Position numbers and translations under genes: made by a program. A DNA stretch of 39,181 nucleotides from Lachnospiraceae bacterium UBA7179 (GTDB lineage Bacteria > Bacillota > Clostridia > Lachnospirales > Lachnospiraceae): assembly GCA_002491195.1 (NCBI GenBank), contig DKVL01000017.1:1-39181 (forward strand), read 5' to 3'. Shown in pieces: positions 7,490 to 16,198 of this stretch; the stretch's first letter is position 1; every line of letters starts with the position of its first letter. The notes under the pieces are model-generated. The model saw only the letters and a list, made by a program, of their open reading frames with translations. It ran no database searches and was not told the origin of the DNA.

Positions 7490-7529
7490 GAAAAAAATTT
7501 TAAAACATAAAAATTTCAAACATTTCGTC

Positions 7530-7557
7530 TTGCCTTTTAGCAGGGGAATGTTATAAT
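7530..7557 (+). promoter_or_regulatory. Promoter for the PH-domain/carboxypeptidase operon
   Basis: TTGCCT at 7530-7535, a 16-base spacer and a perfect TATAAT at 7552-7557. Confidence 0.65.
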
Positions 7558-7590
7558 ATTTTTAAAAATATTAAAATTACGAGGAGAGAA

Positions 7591-7959
7591 ATGATGGAAT
7601 TTAAAGAGAGAAAAAGATGGCTGTTCTTCGGTCTTCCATTTACTTTTACGGTATATACGATCAAAGAGGATGTTATTACAGTTAATACAGGTTTTTTTAA
7701 CAGGGAGGAGAACGACTGCTATATGTATAAGGTGCAGGATGTGACGCTCAAGACTTCTTTGATCGAAAGAATGTTTGGATTAGGGACGGTTGTGTGCCAC
7801 ACGGGAGATGTCACAACGCCACTGCTGATGATTCAGCATATTAAAAACGCCAAGGCTGTCAAACAGTTTATCCTGGAAAAGTCTGAGGAGGATAGAAGGA
7901 GACGCCGCACGCTGAACACGCTGGATATCGGTGCAGTCGAGGTAGACGATGTCGAGTAA
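7591..7959 (+). CDS. Bacterial PH-domain (YdbS-like) protein
   Basis: A 122-aa protein dominated by one bacterial PH-like domain: alternating strands such as YTIKEDVITVNTGFF (about 22-36), the characteristic YKVQDVTLKTSLIERMFGLGTV (about 45-66) and the closing helix IKNAKAVKQFILEK. No membrane segment is predicted, unlike many YdbS relatives. The C-terminal tail is highly charged (EEDRRRRR). The gene overlaps the following carboxypeptidase gene by 11 bases, so translation is probably coupled. The ligand and function are unknown. The start could equally be the second of two tandem ATGs. Confidence 0.7.
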   Translation: MMEFKERKRWLFFGLPFTFTVYTIKEDVITVNTGFFNREENDCYMYKVQDVTLKTSLIERMFGLGTVVCHTGDVTTPLLMIQHIKNAKAVKQFILEKSEEDRRRRRTLNTLDIGAVEVDDVE

Positions 7960-9361
7960 ATATAACAATGAGGATCGATACATAGGCGGCACAAGATCCA
8001 GGGATAGTAGTCAGGATACTGCTCAGGATGCAGGCAGCAGGAATAGCGGTGAAACGGCACAATTCAGCGCCGAGGAGATTGCGGCAGTGCTGGCAAAGAG
8101 CTATTTGGGCGGCCGGGTTGTCAGTGGAAAGGAAAGTGAGAATAAAGGAAATAGAGACAGTCGCAGCGATGAGGAGAGGGAAACGGAGGAAAAGGAGCGT
8201 GAGACCCGCCGTCGGCAGCGGGTACAGGAAATGCGGCGCAGAAAGAAACGGCAGGAGCAGATGCGCAGACTCATGCTGCCCTGTACTGTTGCGCTGGTCG
8301 TCTGTGTGATTCTGGTGGGATTGGGAATTAGCAGGCTGGTCAGAAGACATGGAAAACAACAGAGTGTCCAGCATATCGATGGGACAGGTGAAATAGTCCT
8401 GAATGAAGGTAGTCCGGACATTACTTATGCCAGTACGCTAAGCATTGCCGGCTGTTATGTCGACACCACCATTGCGGACAGTATCGCAGATGAGCTTGCG
8501 CTGGCGGACAGCCTCATTGTCAGGACACTGGGGGGAAGGAGTAAAGAACCAGTTCTGGCGGCTTTCGCGGACGAGGCGACTGTGTCGGCGGACAGTGAAG
8601 TTATGAGTGAGAATGTCGTCTTTATCGATGTGGAGGCAGGGCGGATTTTGGGACAGAGAGGCGCCAGGGACCGCATCCCTCCGGCTTCCATGACTAAGAT
8701 TCTTACTGTTCTTGTCGCAGCGGAACATATCACGGATGTTGAGGATACATTTGTGATCACACAGGATATTATGAATTATAGTTTTGTGAATGGATGCTCC
8801 AATGCAGGTTTTGATGTTGGTGAGAAAGTTACGGTCAAAGATCTTTTTTATGGGACGGCTCTTCCGTCCGGGGGAGAGGCGGCTCTGGGACTGGCTGTCT
8901 ATGTGGCTGGTTCGCAGGAGGCATTTGTCGATCTGATGAATGAAAAGCTGGAGGAACTTGGGCTGTCTGAGACGACCCATTTCACAAACTGTATTGGCAT
9001 CTATGAAGAGAACCATTACAGCACGGTTTATGACATGGCCGTCATGTTAAAGGCTGCTTATGACAACAGTTTTTGCCGGGAAGTGCTTGGTACACGGATC
9101 TATACAACGTCTGTCACAGATTCACATCCGGAGGGACTGAACTTGTCCAATCTCTTTCTTAGAAGGATCGAAGACAGGGATACGCATGGGGAAGTGCTCT
9201 GTGCCAAGACGGGATATGTGGTTCAGTCCGGGAACTGTGCGGCAAGTCTTGGTATCGGCAATGACGGAAAAATCTACATCTGTGTGACAGCACACTCCAA
9301 TGATCCGTGGATTTGTATCCGTGACCATGTGTTAATGTACCAGGAGTTTTTACCTGAATAA
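7949..9361 (+). CDS. D-alanyl-D-alanine carboxypeptidase (S11 family) with long cytoplasmic N-terminus
   Basis: Trims the terminal D-Ala from peptidoglycan stem peptides outside the membrane. Residues 1-105 are hydrophilic and end in a very Arg/Lys/Glu-rich stretch, followed by one membrane segment at about 109-131. This gives a cytoplasmic tail and an external enzyme domain. The catalytic SxxK is Ser247-Met-Thr-Lys250, and KTG is at 420-422. The second motif, usually SGN, reads Ser307-Gly-Gly-Glu, so the conserved Asn is replaced. Typical DacA/DacF proteins have a cleaved signal peptide rather than this tail. The start codon lies inside the upstream PH-domain gene, with GAGGT 7 bases before it. 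Confidence 0.86.
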   Translation: MSSKYNNEDRYIGGTRSRDSSQDTAQDAGSRNSGETAQFSAEEIAAVLAKSYLGGRVVSGKESENKGNRDSRSDEERETEEKERETRRRQRVQEMRRRKKRQEQMRRLMLPCTVALVVCVILVGLGISRLVRRHGKQQSVQHIDGTGEIVLNEGSPDITYASTLSIAGCYVDTTIADSIADELALADSLIVRTLGGRSKEPVLAAFADEATVSADSEVMSENVVFIDVEAGRILGQRGARDRIPPASMTKILTVLVAAEHITDVEDTFVITQDIMNYSFVNGCSNAGFDVGEKVTVKDLFYGTALPSGGEAALGLAVYVAGSQEAFVDLMNEKLEELGLSETTHFTNCIGIYEENHYSTVYDMAVMLKAAYDNSFCREVLGTRIYTTSVTDSHPEGLNLSNLFLRRIEDRDTHGEVLCAKTGYVVQSGNCAASLGIGNDGKIYICVTAHSNDPWICIRDHVLMYQEFLPE

Positions 9362-9380
9362 ACAGTGGGCAGGTTTTGAT

Positions 9381-9830
9381 TCAGTTGTCAGGAATCTGTC
9401 TGTGACCAGTTAAAACTTGCTCAAATAGGAGTCCGGCACAGAACCATAAAGGAAAATAATCTATGCGGATCAATCCATCGATATGCCAGTGGTGGCGGTT
9501 GTAATTCCAGGGACACAGATCATGTGCTGCGAGGAAGCGCCCACTGGCATATTCTGCGCCAAAAATCGATAAGGCATAGACAGTACCGCGAACGATCATA
9601 TGACAGTGTCTTAACAACGAAAACACTGGCTTGAAAAAGGCTGCACAGCCGTAGATTGGGAACATCCACAGGGAGGTCTGTCCGATGAGAGGCAGTTCGC
9701 GCCGTCTCATCGCGCCGAGTGCGGTGAAGGTGATCTCCATACACCAGCCAATTGTGCCACATTTGATATAATTCTTTATGAGATCGTGTATGCAATTATA
9801 AAAAGGTAAAGGAATCATCGGTTTCTTCAT
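9381..9830 (-). CDS. CmpB-like (putative ABC-transporter type IV) membrane protein
   Basis: A 149-aa hydrophobic protein resembling the PF06541 family: GWCMEITFTAL near residues 28-38, SLWMFPIYGCAAFF near 53-66, then FGAEYASGRF and PWNYNRHHWHIDGLIRIDYFPLWF near the C-terminus. Several membrane helices are likely. Its transport role is only a family label and no ATPase partner lies nearby. The first ATG (complement of 9828-9830) falls inside a long hairpin with no free ribosome site, so the true start is uncertain. The upstream minus-strand gene ends at 9892. Confidence 0.6.
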   Translation of the reverse strand: MKKPMIPLPFYNCIHDLIKNYIKCGTIGWCMEITFTALGAMRRRELPLIGQTSLWMFPIYGCAAFFKPVFSLLRHCHMIVRGTVYALSIFGAEYASGRFLAAHDLCPWNYNRHHWHIDGLIRIDYFPLWFCAGLLFEQVLTGHRQIPDN

Positions 9831-9861
9831 GCTAAGAGCATAACCGGATTTCCTTTACCTT
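9803..9861 (-). terminator. Long hairpin over the start of the CmpB-like gene
   Basis: AAGGTAAAGGAA (9803-9814) pairs perfectly with 9850-9861, CGGTT (9819-9823) with AACCG (9842-9846), and ATGCT (9829-9833) with AGCAT (9837-9841). On the minus strand it is followed by TTTATAATT, so it may terminate the upstream DUF5050-like gene. It also buries the start codon and the only purine-rich ribosome-site candidate of the downstream gene. Confidence 0.65.
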
Positions 9862-9891
9862 ATTCAGCTTTTTGAAAAATATACAGCTATT

Positions 9892-10932
9892 TTATTTCAG
9901 GTTCTTGTTAATCTCAGCGATCGCAGCCTGTGACGCTCTGTCAAAAGTCGTTACATTTACAGGTCCGGAAACGGGCGTCTTGTACACTGGCGTTTCACTT
10001 CCAAACTGTGTGAAATATACATACTGTGACGTTGCGTTGATATTGCTGTAGGAACCATCAGCGATAACCTCCATGCCAGAACCATCGCGGCGGATGCGCT
10101 TTAACTGGGGCGTGCTTCCCGAAGTCTGATAATAAATGTAACTGTCGGTCACATTGAGCAGGTCGATCCGGCCGGTGTCAAGTAACGTTTTGCTGCCGTC
10201 AGTGGTGTTGAGGCTGATCAGTGAGTAGTTGTCGTGAATATCAATACCATAGACCGTATTGCCCTCGATGATTGGCATATACACGTCTTCGGCAAGCACC
10301 TGGCGCGAGGTGTTGGTGCGCAGGTCAAGCGCCATCAGATGCAGGTTTTCTTCATTGTTCAGATAGTAGAAGGTAGAGTTCTGCACGCTGACAGGAAGGA
10401 TGTCAAGTTCCAGGAGCGTCTCCTTGGTCTTTCCGTCTGTCGATACCTTTTTCAGGGATACATCGTCGGAAGAGCAGGTATAGTATACATCGTTGTCCGC
10501 GAGAAGGACATATTTGCCGTTTACGCGGTCAAGGCAGAAGGCGTCGCTGGATTTGTTTTTGTTTACACGATAGACGCCAGTGGTGCTGAGCACAAAACCA
10601 AGTCCGGTGCCGCTGCCTGATCCTCCCTGATAGTAGTACAGATACTTGCCGTCCGCGTTGATGCTTGCTACTTCTGTGTACGCAATTTTTTCCATCTCGG
10701 ATTCGTCCGGGCGCATACGATAGAGCGAAGAAGAGTCATATGCGTTTGCAAAATAAACATATCCGTCATTTTCGCAGAAAAGTCCGTTATTGTAGAGATT
10801 TCCGGCGGTGTTACCGACTGTTCCGTCTGGATTTTGCGGAACCCTGTCGGAGAGATACTTAAAGACTGCCAGACTGGCAATCAATAATACTGCACAGATA
10901 ATGCAGACGATGGTGATAACCTTTTTTTTCAT
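9892..10932 (-). CDS. DUF5050-like beta-propeller protein, membrane-anchored
   Basis: A 346-aa protein with an N-terminal hydrophobic segment (about 5-24) that anchors or secretes it. The rest is made of short repeated strands around aromatic pairs: YVYFAN, YLYYYQ, DVYYTC, TFYYLN, YIYYQT and YVYFTQ, spaced at about 40-60 residues. This pattern is typical of DUF5050 or propeller-like proteins of Firmicute surfaces. No catalytic motif is seen. The ribosome site AGGGGGG is strong. It is transcribed divergently from pheA and is separated from it by about 250 bases. The function is unknown. Confidence 0.75.
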   Translation of the reverse strand: MKKKVITIVCIICAVLLIASLAVFKYLSDRVPQNPDGTVGNTAGNLYNNGLFCENDGYVYFANAYDSSSLYRMRPDESEMEKIAYTEVASINADGKYLYYYQGGSGSGTGLGFVLSTTGVYRVNKNKSSDAFCLDRVNGKYVLLADNDVYYTCSSDDVSLKKVSTDGKTKETLLELDILPVSVQNSTFYYLNNEENLHLMALDLRTNTSRQVLAEDVYMPIIEGNTVYGIDIHDNYSLISLNTTDGSKTLLDTGRIDLLNVTDSYIYYQTSGSTPQLKRIRRDGSGMEVIADGSYSNINATSQYVYFTQFGSETPVYKTPVSGPVNVTTFDRASQAAIAEINKNLK

Positions 10933-11023
10933 TGTGTTTCCCCCCTATGTATATTGTGGTAGTTAAAGTATAGTAATATTATAAATAATTTCTGTAAAAA
11001 ATGAAAGATTTCTGTATTATTTT

Positions 11024-11052
11024 TTTACAAACTTTATTGGTTGTGTTATACT
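11024..11052 (+). promoter_or_regulatory. Promoter of pheA
   Basis: TTTACA at 11024-11029, a 17-base spacer and TATACT at 11047-11052; TGT just before it makes an extended -10. The predicted start is about 11058-11059, the first base of the structured element. Confidence 0.75.
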
Positions 11053-11057
11053 AAAAT

Positions 11058-11141
11058 CGAGTAGGGAAGATTTTCTCCCTACTTGCCGCGCCCGATGCGT
11101 CACGTCAGTGACATATTTCATCTGCATGGGGCTGTGCATAA
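11058..11141 (+). ncRNA. Structured leader element, copy A (upstream of pheA)
   Basis: Hairpin 1 pairs GTAGGGA (11061-11067) with TCCCTAC (11076-11082). The conserved linker TTGCCGCGCC follows. Hairpin 2 has an outer stem, 11091-11098 with 11124-11131 (7 pairs, one mismatch), and an inner stem GTCAC/GTGAC (11099-11103, 11108-11112). ACATATTTC and TCT lie unpaired on the 3' side. A second copy, on the minus strand at 26045-26134, keeps the linker and loop sequences and re-pairs the stems with different bases. No known riboswitch class is recognised. It would form the 5' end of the pheA message. Confidence 0.65.
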
Positions 11142-11183
11142 GGAACAAAGGCGCAAAGAGAACGATGCAGGAGGACAAGTCGG

Positions 11184-12308
11184 ATGGATTTATCAGAACT
11201 CAGAGACGCGCTTGACGGTATTGACCGTCAGATCGTGGAACTTTATGAGAAACGGATGGATATATGTGCCAAGGTGGCAGAATATAAGATTGAGACGGGA
11301 AAAAGGGTTTTTGACAAGGAGAGGGAGCAGCAGAAGCTCAAGGCAGTCAGTGAGCTGACGCACAATGAATTTAACGCGCAGGGTGTCAGGGACTTGTTTG
11401 AGCAGATCATGTCGATGAGCAGGAAACTTCAATATCAAATGATAACGAAACACAATGGCGAGGGAAGGCTTTCTTTCATTGAGATGGAAGAGACTGACGG
11501 CAGGAGGTGCCGCGTTGTATTTCAGGGGGCGGAGGGGGCATACTCACAGGCTGCGATGATGGAATATTTTGGGGATGAGGTTGACAGCTTCAATGTCAAC
11601 ACGTTCCGCGATGCGATGCTTGCAATCGACGAGGGGAGTGCGGACTTTGCAGTGCTTCCGATCGAAAATTCGTCGGCGGGGATCGTGAGTGAGATCTATG
11701 ATCTTCTGGTGGAGTTTGAAAATTATATTGTCGGGGAGCAGATCATCAGGATTGAACATTGCCTGATGGCATCACCGGGCACAAGGATCGAGGATATCAG
11801 GACGGTTTACTCACACCCGCAGTCTCTGATGCAGAGTTCGCATTATCTGCTGGAGACCGGGTGGCAGCAGATCAGCATGAAAAATAATGCCTTTGCAGCG
11901 AAAAAGGTTGCAGACGACAAGGACAGGACGCAGGCGGCGATCGCGGGGGAGACAGCGGCAAAGATCTATGGTTTGGACATTCTAAAGAGAGGTGTCAATG
12001 ATATAAAAGACAATTCGACACGTTTTATTATCATAACAAACCAGAAAGTGTTCACGAAGAAAGCGACCAAGATCAGTCTGTGTTTTGAAGTCAATCATGA
12101 GAGCGGTGCACTCTATCATGCACTATCCCATCTGATGTACAACGGTCTGAATGTGACCAAGATTGAGTCGAGACCGATCGCAGGCAGAAACTGGGAGTAC
12201 AGATTTTTCCTGGATTTTGAGGGAAACCTCACAGACAGTGCAGTTCGGAATGCGCTCAGGGGGCTGCGCGAGGAGACGCACAACATGAAAATACTTGGAA
12301 ATTATTAA
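11184..12308 (+). CDS. pheA: P-protein: chorismate mutase / prephenate dehydratase
   Basis: A bifunctional enzyme of phenylalanine synthesis: chorismate to prephenate, then to phenylpyruvate. It is 374 aa. The AroQ-type chorismate mutase domain is at 1-88 (DLSELRDALDGIDRQIVELYEKR start). The prephenate dehydratase domain is at about 108-285, with GAEGAYSQAA, ENSSAGIV and the catalytic DNSTRF. The C-terminal ACT domain at about 297-374 has the Phe-binding ESRP motif (IESRPI), so feedback inhibition by phenylalanine is expected. The start is ATG 11184 with AGGAGG 9 bases upstream. The 125-base leader contains the structured element described separately. ppx follows after 57 bases. Confidence 0.95.
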   Translation: MDLSELRDALDGIDRQIVELYEKRMDICAKVAEYKIETGKRVFDKEREQQKLKAVSELTHNEFNAQGVRDLFEQIMSMSRKLQYQMITKHNGEGRLSFIEMEETDGRRCRVVFQGAEGAYSQAAMMEYFGDEVDSFNVNTFRDAMLAIDEGSADFAVLPIENSSAGIVSEIYDLLVEFENYIVGEQIIRIEHCLMASPGTRIEDIRTVYSHPQSLMQSSHYLLETGWQQISMKNNAFAAKKVADDKDRTQAAIAGETAAKIYGLDILKRGVNDIKDNSTRFIIITNQKVFTKKATKISLCFEVNHESGALYHALSHLMYNGLNVTKIESRPIAGRNWEYRFFLDFEGNLTDSAVRNALRGLREETHNMKILGNY

Positions 12309-12365
12309 CATCAAAAGAATACATTCAAGTAATAGGGATACTTTTTAGGGGGAAGAGGTGTAACT

Positions 12366-13931
12366 ATGGCATATAAGACATTTGCGGCGATTGATGTGGG
12401 CTCTTATGAGCTTGCGATGAAGATATACGAGATATCGGAAAAAAATGGCATCAAGGAGATTGATCATCTCAGACATCGGATCGAGCTTGGGACAGACTCG
12501 TATTTTAGGGGGAAGATCAATAATGACAGAGTGGATGAGCTGTGCAGGATGCTGAATGAGTTTATGGCGATCATGAAATCATACAAGGTGGATGACTACA
12601 AGGCGTATGGGACAAGTGCCATCAGGGAATCCCAGAACAGGGTGATCCTGCTGGATCAGATTGCGCTCTGGACAGGGATCCGGATTGAGGCGCTGAGTAA
12701 CTCAGAACAGCGTTTTCTCGACTATAAATCTGTGGCGTCGAGGGTGAAGGACTTTCAGAGTATCATAGAAAAGAGTACTGCTTTTATTGATATCGGCGGA
12801 GGCAGCATTCAGATCTCCCTGTTTGATGATGACAGTCTTGTTACTTCGCAGAATATCAGACCGGGAGTGCTTCGCATGAGGGAGGAACTTGCGCGGGTAT
12901 CTTATCGGAGTTATCAGCTTGAGGATATCGTGGAGGAGATGGTCTGTGACAGCTTCGAAAGTTTCCGCGAGATGTTTGTGGGGGATAAGAAGATACAGAA
13001 TGTGATTCTGGTAGATGACTATGTGTCGCTGGTCGTGCAGAGAAACTACATCGAGACAATCAAAAAGGGACAGGTCGGCACTGAGAATTTCCTGAAGTTT
13101 GTGGATTCCCTGAAAAAGAAAAAGACGAGGGAGATCGCGATGTCGCTGGGACTTGCGCAGGAGAATATATCCCTGTTATACCTCTCGGCATTGATGATCA
13201 AATATATGATCAAGCTTCTGGGTGCAGAGATGTTGTGGGCGCCGGGTGTATCCTTGTGCGACGGTATTGCTTATGAATATGCGGAACAGAATCATTTGCT
13301 GCCATCGTCGAACGATGAGGGAATGCCGCATGATTTTGAGCAGGATATTCTCGACTGCGCAAGGGATATCAACCGGAGATATCACAGCAGTGGGCATCGT
13401 ACCCGCGAGCGAGAGATGATTGCGCTTACTATTTTCGATAGTATGAAGGATATTCATGGCCTGTCAAAGCGTGACAGGCTGCTTTTGCAACTTGCAGCGA
13501 TCCTGGGGGATTGTGGCAGGTTCATCAGCCTTGCAAGTGTCGGGGAGAACTCGTATAATATTATCATCGCAACGGAAATCATAGGGCTGTCCCATGTGGA
13601 GCGTGAGATTGTGGCAAACATTGTCAAATATGCCACGGAAAAGTTTGATTATTATCATATCATGGACAACAACGCTTCACTTGACAGGGATGCATATTTA
13701 AAAATTGCAAAGCTGACAGCGATCATCAGGCTTTCCGATGGGTTGGATCTGAGTAACAGGGGCAAGTGCAATAAGCTGAAGGCTGTGAACAAAAATGACG
13801 AGCTAATGCTCACGGTGGAGACGAATGCCGACATGACACTGGAATTTGGGTTGTTTGATAAGTACGCTACTTTTTTTGAGGAGGTGTACAATGTCAAACC
13901 GGTTCTGAGACAGAAAAAGAGTAATATATAA
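12366..13931 (+). CDS. Ppx/GppA-family phosphatase with degenerate HD-like domain
   Basis: Members hydrolyse polyphosphate or pppGpp. The protein is 521 aa. The N-terminal actin-like ATPase fold covers about 1-300: AAIDVGSYELAM at the phosphate-1 position (usually GSNS), YGTSAIRES near 79, and FIDIGGGSIQISL near 140. The C-terminal domain is at about 315-510. Its HD-type metal site looks lost: the His-Asp step is Gly381-Asp382, and the following His-rich segment is SVGENSYNII. The ASKHA catalytic half is preserved, so exopolyphosphatase activity remains plausible. The pairing with ppk 33 bases downstream supports a polyphosphate role over pppGpp. Confidence 0.85.
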   Translation: MAYKTFAAIDVGSYELAMKIYEISEKNGIKEIDHLRHRIELGTDSYFRGKINNDRVDELCRMLNEFMAIMKSYKVDDYKAYGTSAIRESQNRVILLDQIALWTGIRIEALSNSEQRFLDYKSVASRVKDFQSIIEKSTAFIDIGGGSIQISLFDDDSLVTSQNIRPGVLRMREELARVSYRSYQLEDIVEEMVCDSFESFREMFVGDKKIQNVILVDDYVSLVVQRNYIETIKKGQVGTENFLKFVDSLKKKKTREIAMSLGLAQENISLLYLSALMIKYMIKLLGAEMLWAPGVSLCDGIAYEYAEQNHLLPSSNDEGMPHDFEQDILDCARDINRRYHSSGHRTREREMIALTIFDSMKDIHGLSKRDRLLLQLAAILGDCGRFISLASVGENSYNIIIATEIIGLSHVEREIVANIVKYATEKFDYYHIMDNNASLDRDAYLKIAKLTAIIRLSDGLDLSNRGKCNKLKAVNKNDELMLTVETNADMTLEFGLFDKYATFFEEVYNVKPVLRQKKSNI

Positions 13932-13963
13932 AACAGAGCGATCAAAGTAATGGGGGGATAGAG

Positions 13964-16162
13964 ATGGGCGATAAGAACAGTAAGTCTGATAACAAGATTG
14001 ACTACGGCAAAGCGGAATATTATTATAACAGGGAACTGAGCTGGCTTGCCTTCAACAACCGTGTGCTGGGCGAGGCAAAGGATAAGGATATCCCTTTGTT
14101 TGAGCGGCTCAAGTTTTTGAGTATCACCGCGTCAAATCTCGATGAATTTTTTATGGTGCGTGTGGCATCCTTAAAGGATATGGTAAATGCAGGCTACACG
14201 AAGAAGGATATCGCCGGAATGACGCCAGCAGAGCAGTTAGAGAAGGTTAACCAGGCGACGCATGAGCTTGTCAATACGCAGTATTCCGTCTACAACAGGT
14301 CGTTGCTGCCACTCCTTGCGCAGAATGGACTGATGGTGGTGGAGAGCCATGAGGAGCTCACGAAAAAGGACTGCGACTTTGTAGACAGGTATTTTCAGGA
14401 CAATGTGTATCCGGTGCTCACGCCGATGGCAGTGGATTCCTCAAGACCGTTTCCACTCATCCGGAACAAGTCATTGAATCTGGGAGCCCTGGTATCCAGG
14501 AAAGGAATCAAGGGCAGAAGGCATCTTTTTAATAAAAAATCAATTCAGGGGAATGAACTGGAGTTTGCTACTGTTCAGGTTCCAAGCGTACTTCCGCGCA
14601 TCATACAGCTTCCGGAGGTGGAAGATGGAACAAAGCGTGTGATTCTGCTGGAGCAGATTATTGAGCGGAACATGGATAAGTTGTTTTTAAATTATAATAT
14701 AGAGTGTTCTTTCCCGTTCCGGATCATGAGAAACGCTGATTTTTCACTTGAGGAGGAAGAGACGGAAGACCTGCTCAAGGAGATTGAGAAACAGCTTAAA
14801 AAGAGGCAGTGGGGGCAGGCGATCCGGCTCGAGGTTGAGGAGGGGATCGACGAGCGCCTTCTCGATATTATCAAGAAAGAGCTGATGATCGATGAGAGGG
14901 ATATCTATAGTATTCCAGGACCACTCGACCTCACGTTTCTGATGAAGATGTATGGTCTGGAAGGGTTTGAGCATCTCAAATCCAGTCCCTATACACCGCA
15001 GCCGGTTCCCGAGATTGAGGAGGACGATGATCTTTTTGAGCGGATCAGGGAACAGGATATCCTTCTGCATCACCCGTATCAGACGTTTCAGCCTGTCGTC
15101 GATTTCATCAAACAGGCGGCAAAAGACCCGCAGGTGCTTGCCATCAAGCAGACCCTGTACCGCGTGAGCGGCAATTCGCCGATCATCGCGGCGCTTGCGC
15201 AGGCAGCGGAGAACGGCAAACAGGTATCTGTGCTGGTGGAGTTAAAAGCACGGTTTGACGAGGAGAACAATATCGTGTGGGCGAAGAAGCTTGAGAAAGC
15301 AGGCTGCCATGTCATCTACGGACTGGTGGGGCTAAAGACGCACTGCAAGATTACGCTGGTGGTCAGACGAGAGGAGGAGGGCATCAGGCGCTATGTGCAC
15401 CTTGGCACAGGCAACTACAATGATGCCACTGCAAAGCTCTATACGGATCTTGGTATTCTCACCTGCAACGAGGCCATCGGCGAGGACGCGACGGCAGTCT
15501 TTAATATGCTCTCCGGGTATTCGGAACCGTTGGGTTGGAATCATCTGGCATTGGCGCCGTTGTGGCTGAAGGACAGATTTCTGTATCTGATCAACAGGGA
15601 AAAGGAAAATGCGGTTGAGAAGCGGCCCGCAAGGATCGTGGCGAAGATGAACTCCCTGTGTGATCTGGATATCATCAAGGCGTTGTACGAGGCGGCGGCA
15701 AAGGGTGTGAAGATTCAATTGATTGTGCGGGGAATCTGCTGTCTGCGGACAGGGGTGGAAGGCACGAACAATAACATTGAAGTGCGGTCGATCGTGGGAA
15801 ATTTCCTGGAACACGCACGGATCTTCTATTTTGAGAACGCGGGTGATCCCGAACTGTATATGGCGAGCGCCGACTGGATGCCGCGAAATCTTGAGCGGAG
15901 GGTAGAGATTCTTTTTCCAGTTCTCAATGCCGGGCTAAAGGAGAAGGTGTGGCATGTCCTGCAAGTGCAGCTGAGTGACACACAGAAAGCGCAGTTCCTT
16001 CAGGCAGATGGAAGTTATCGCAAGGCAGACAACAGAGAAAAGAACGCCGTCAATGCACAGGAGTTATTCTGCAAGGAATATGTGTCACTGGCAGCGAAAA
16101 AGGAAAAAGCAGAACAGCAGGCGCGTACTTTTAAACCAGAGTACAATCAGGCGATCGTATGA
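13964..16162 (+). CDS. ppk1: Polyphosphate kinase
   Basis: Reversibly transfers the ATP gamma-phosphate to polyphosphate. It is 732 aa, full length for PPK1. Domains in order: the N domain (about 15-115, beginning YYNRELSWLAFNNRVL), the head domain (about 120-320) and two phospholipase-D-like catalytic domains. His460 in LKTHCK is the expected autophosphorylated residue, and His617 in FLEHARIFYF the second catalytic His. Also visible are RRYVHLGTGNYN and PVLTPMAVD. The ribosome site is GGGGGGAT before ATG 13964. With ppx upstream it makes a polyphosphate synthesis and breakdown unit; maf follows after 36 bases. No Pho-type box is evident. Confidence 0.96.
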   Translation: MGDKNSKSDNKIDYGKAEYYYNRELSWLAFNNRVLGEAKDKDIPLFERLKFLSITASNLDEFFMVRVASLKDMVNAGYTKKDIAGMTPAEQLEKVNQATHELVNTQYSVYNRSLLPLLAQNGLMVVESHEELTKKDCDFVDRYFQDNVYPVLTPMAVDSSRPFPLIRNKSLNLGALVSRKGIKGRRHLFNKKSIQGNELEFATVQVPSVLPRIIQLPEVEDGTKRVILLEQIIERNMDKLFLNYNIECSFPFRIMRNADFSLEEEETEDLLKEIEKQLKKRQWGQAIRLEVEEGIDERLLDIIKKELMIDERDIYSIPGPLDLTFLMKMYGLEGFEHLKSSPYTPQPVPEIEEDDDLFERIREQDILLHHPYQTFQPVVDFIKQAAKDPQVLAIKQTLYRVSGNSPIIAALAQAAENGKQVSVLVELKARFDEENNIVWAKKLEKAGCHVIYGLVGLKTHCKITLVVRREEEGIRRYVHLGTGNYNDATAKLYTDLGILTCNEAIGEDATAVFNMLSGYSEPLGWNHLALAPLWLKDRFLYLINREKENAVEKRPARIVAKMNSLCDLDIIKALYEAAAKGVKIQLIVRGICCLRTGVEGTNNNIEVRSIVGNFLEHARIFYFENAGDPELYMASADWMPRNLERRVEILFPVLNAGLKEKVWHVLQVQLSDTQKAQFLQADGSYRKADNREKNAVNAQELFCKEYVSLAAKKEKAEQQARTFKPEYNQAIV

Positions 16163-16198
16163 AGAGAGGGCAGCGTTATTCAGCATGGGGGAAGAGGA

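Noticed and set aside
7288..7503. A 71-codon plus-strand frame between pyrB and the PH-domain gene
   Set aside because: It runs antisense to the better supported pyrBI promoter, leader ORF and hairpin, and has no ribosome site.
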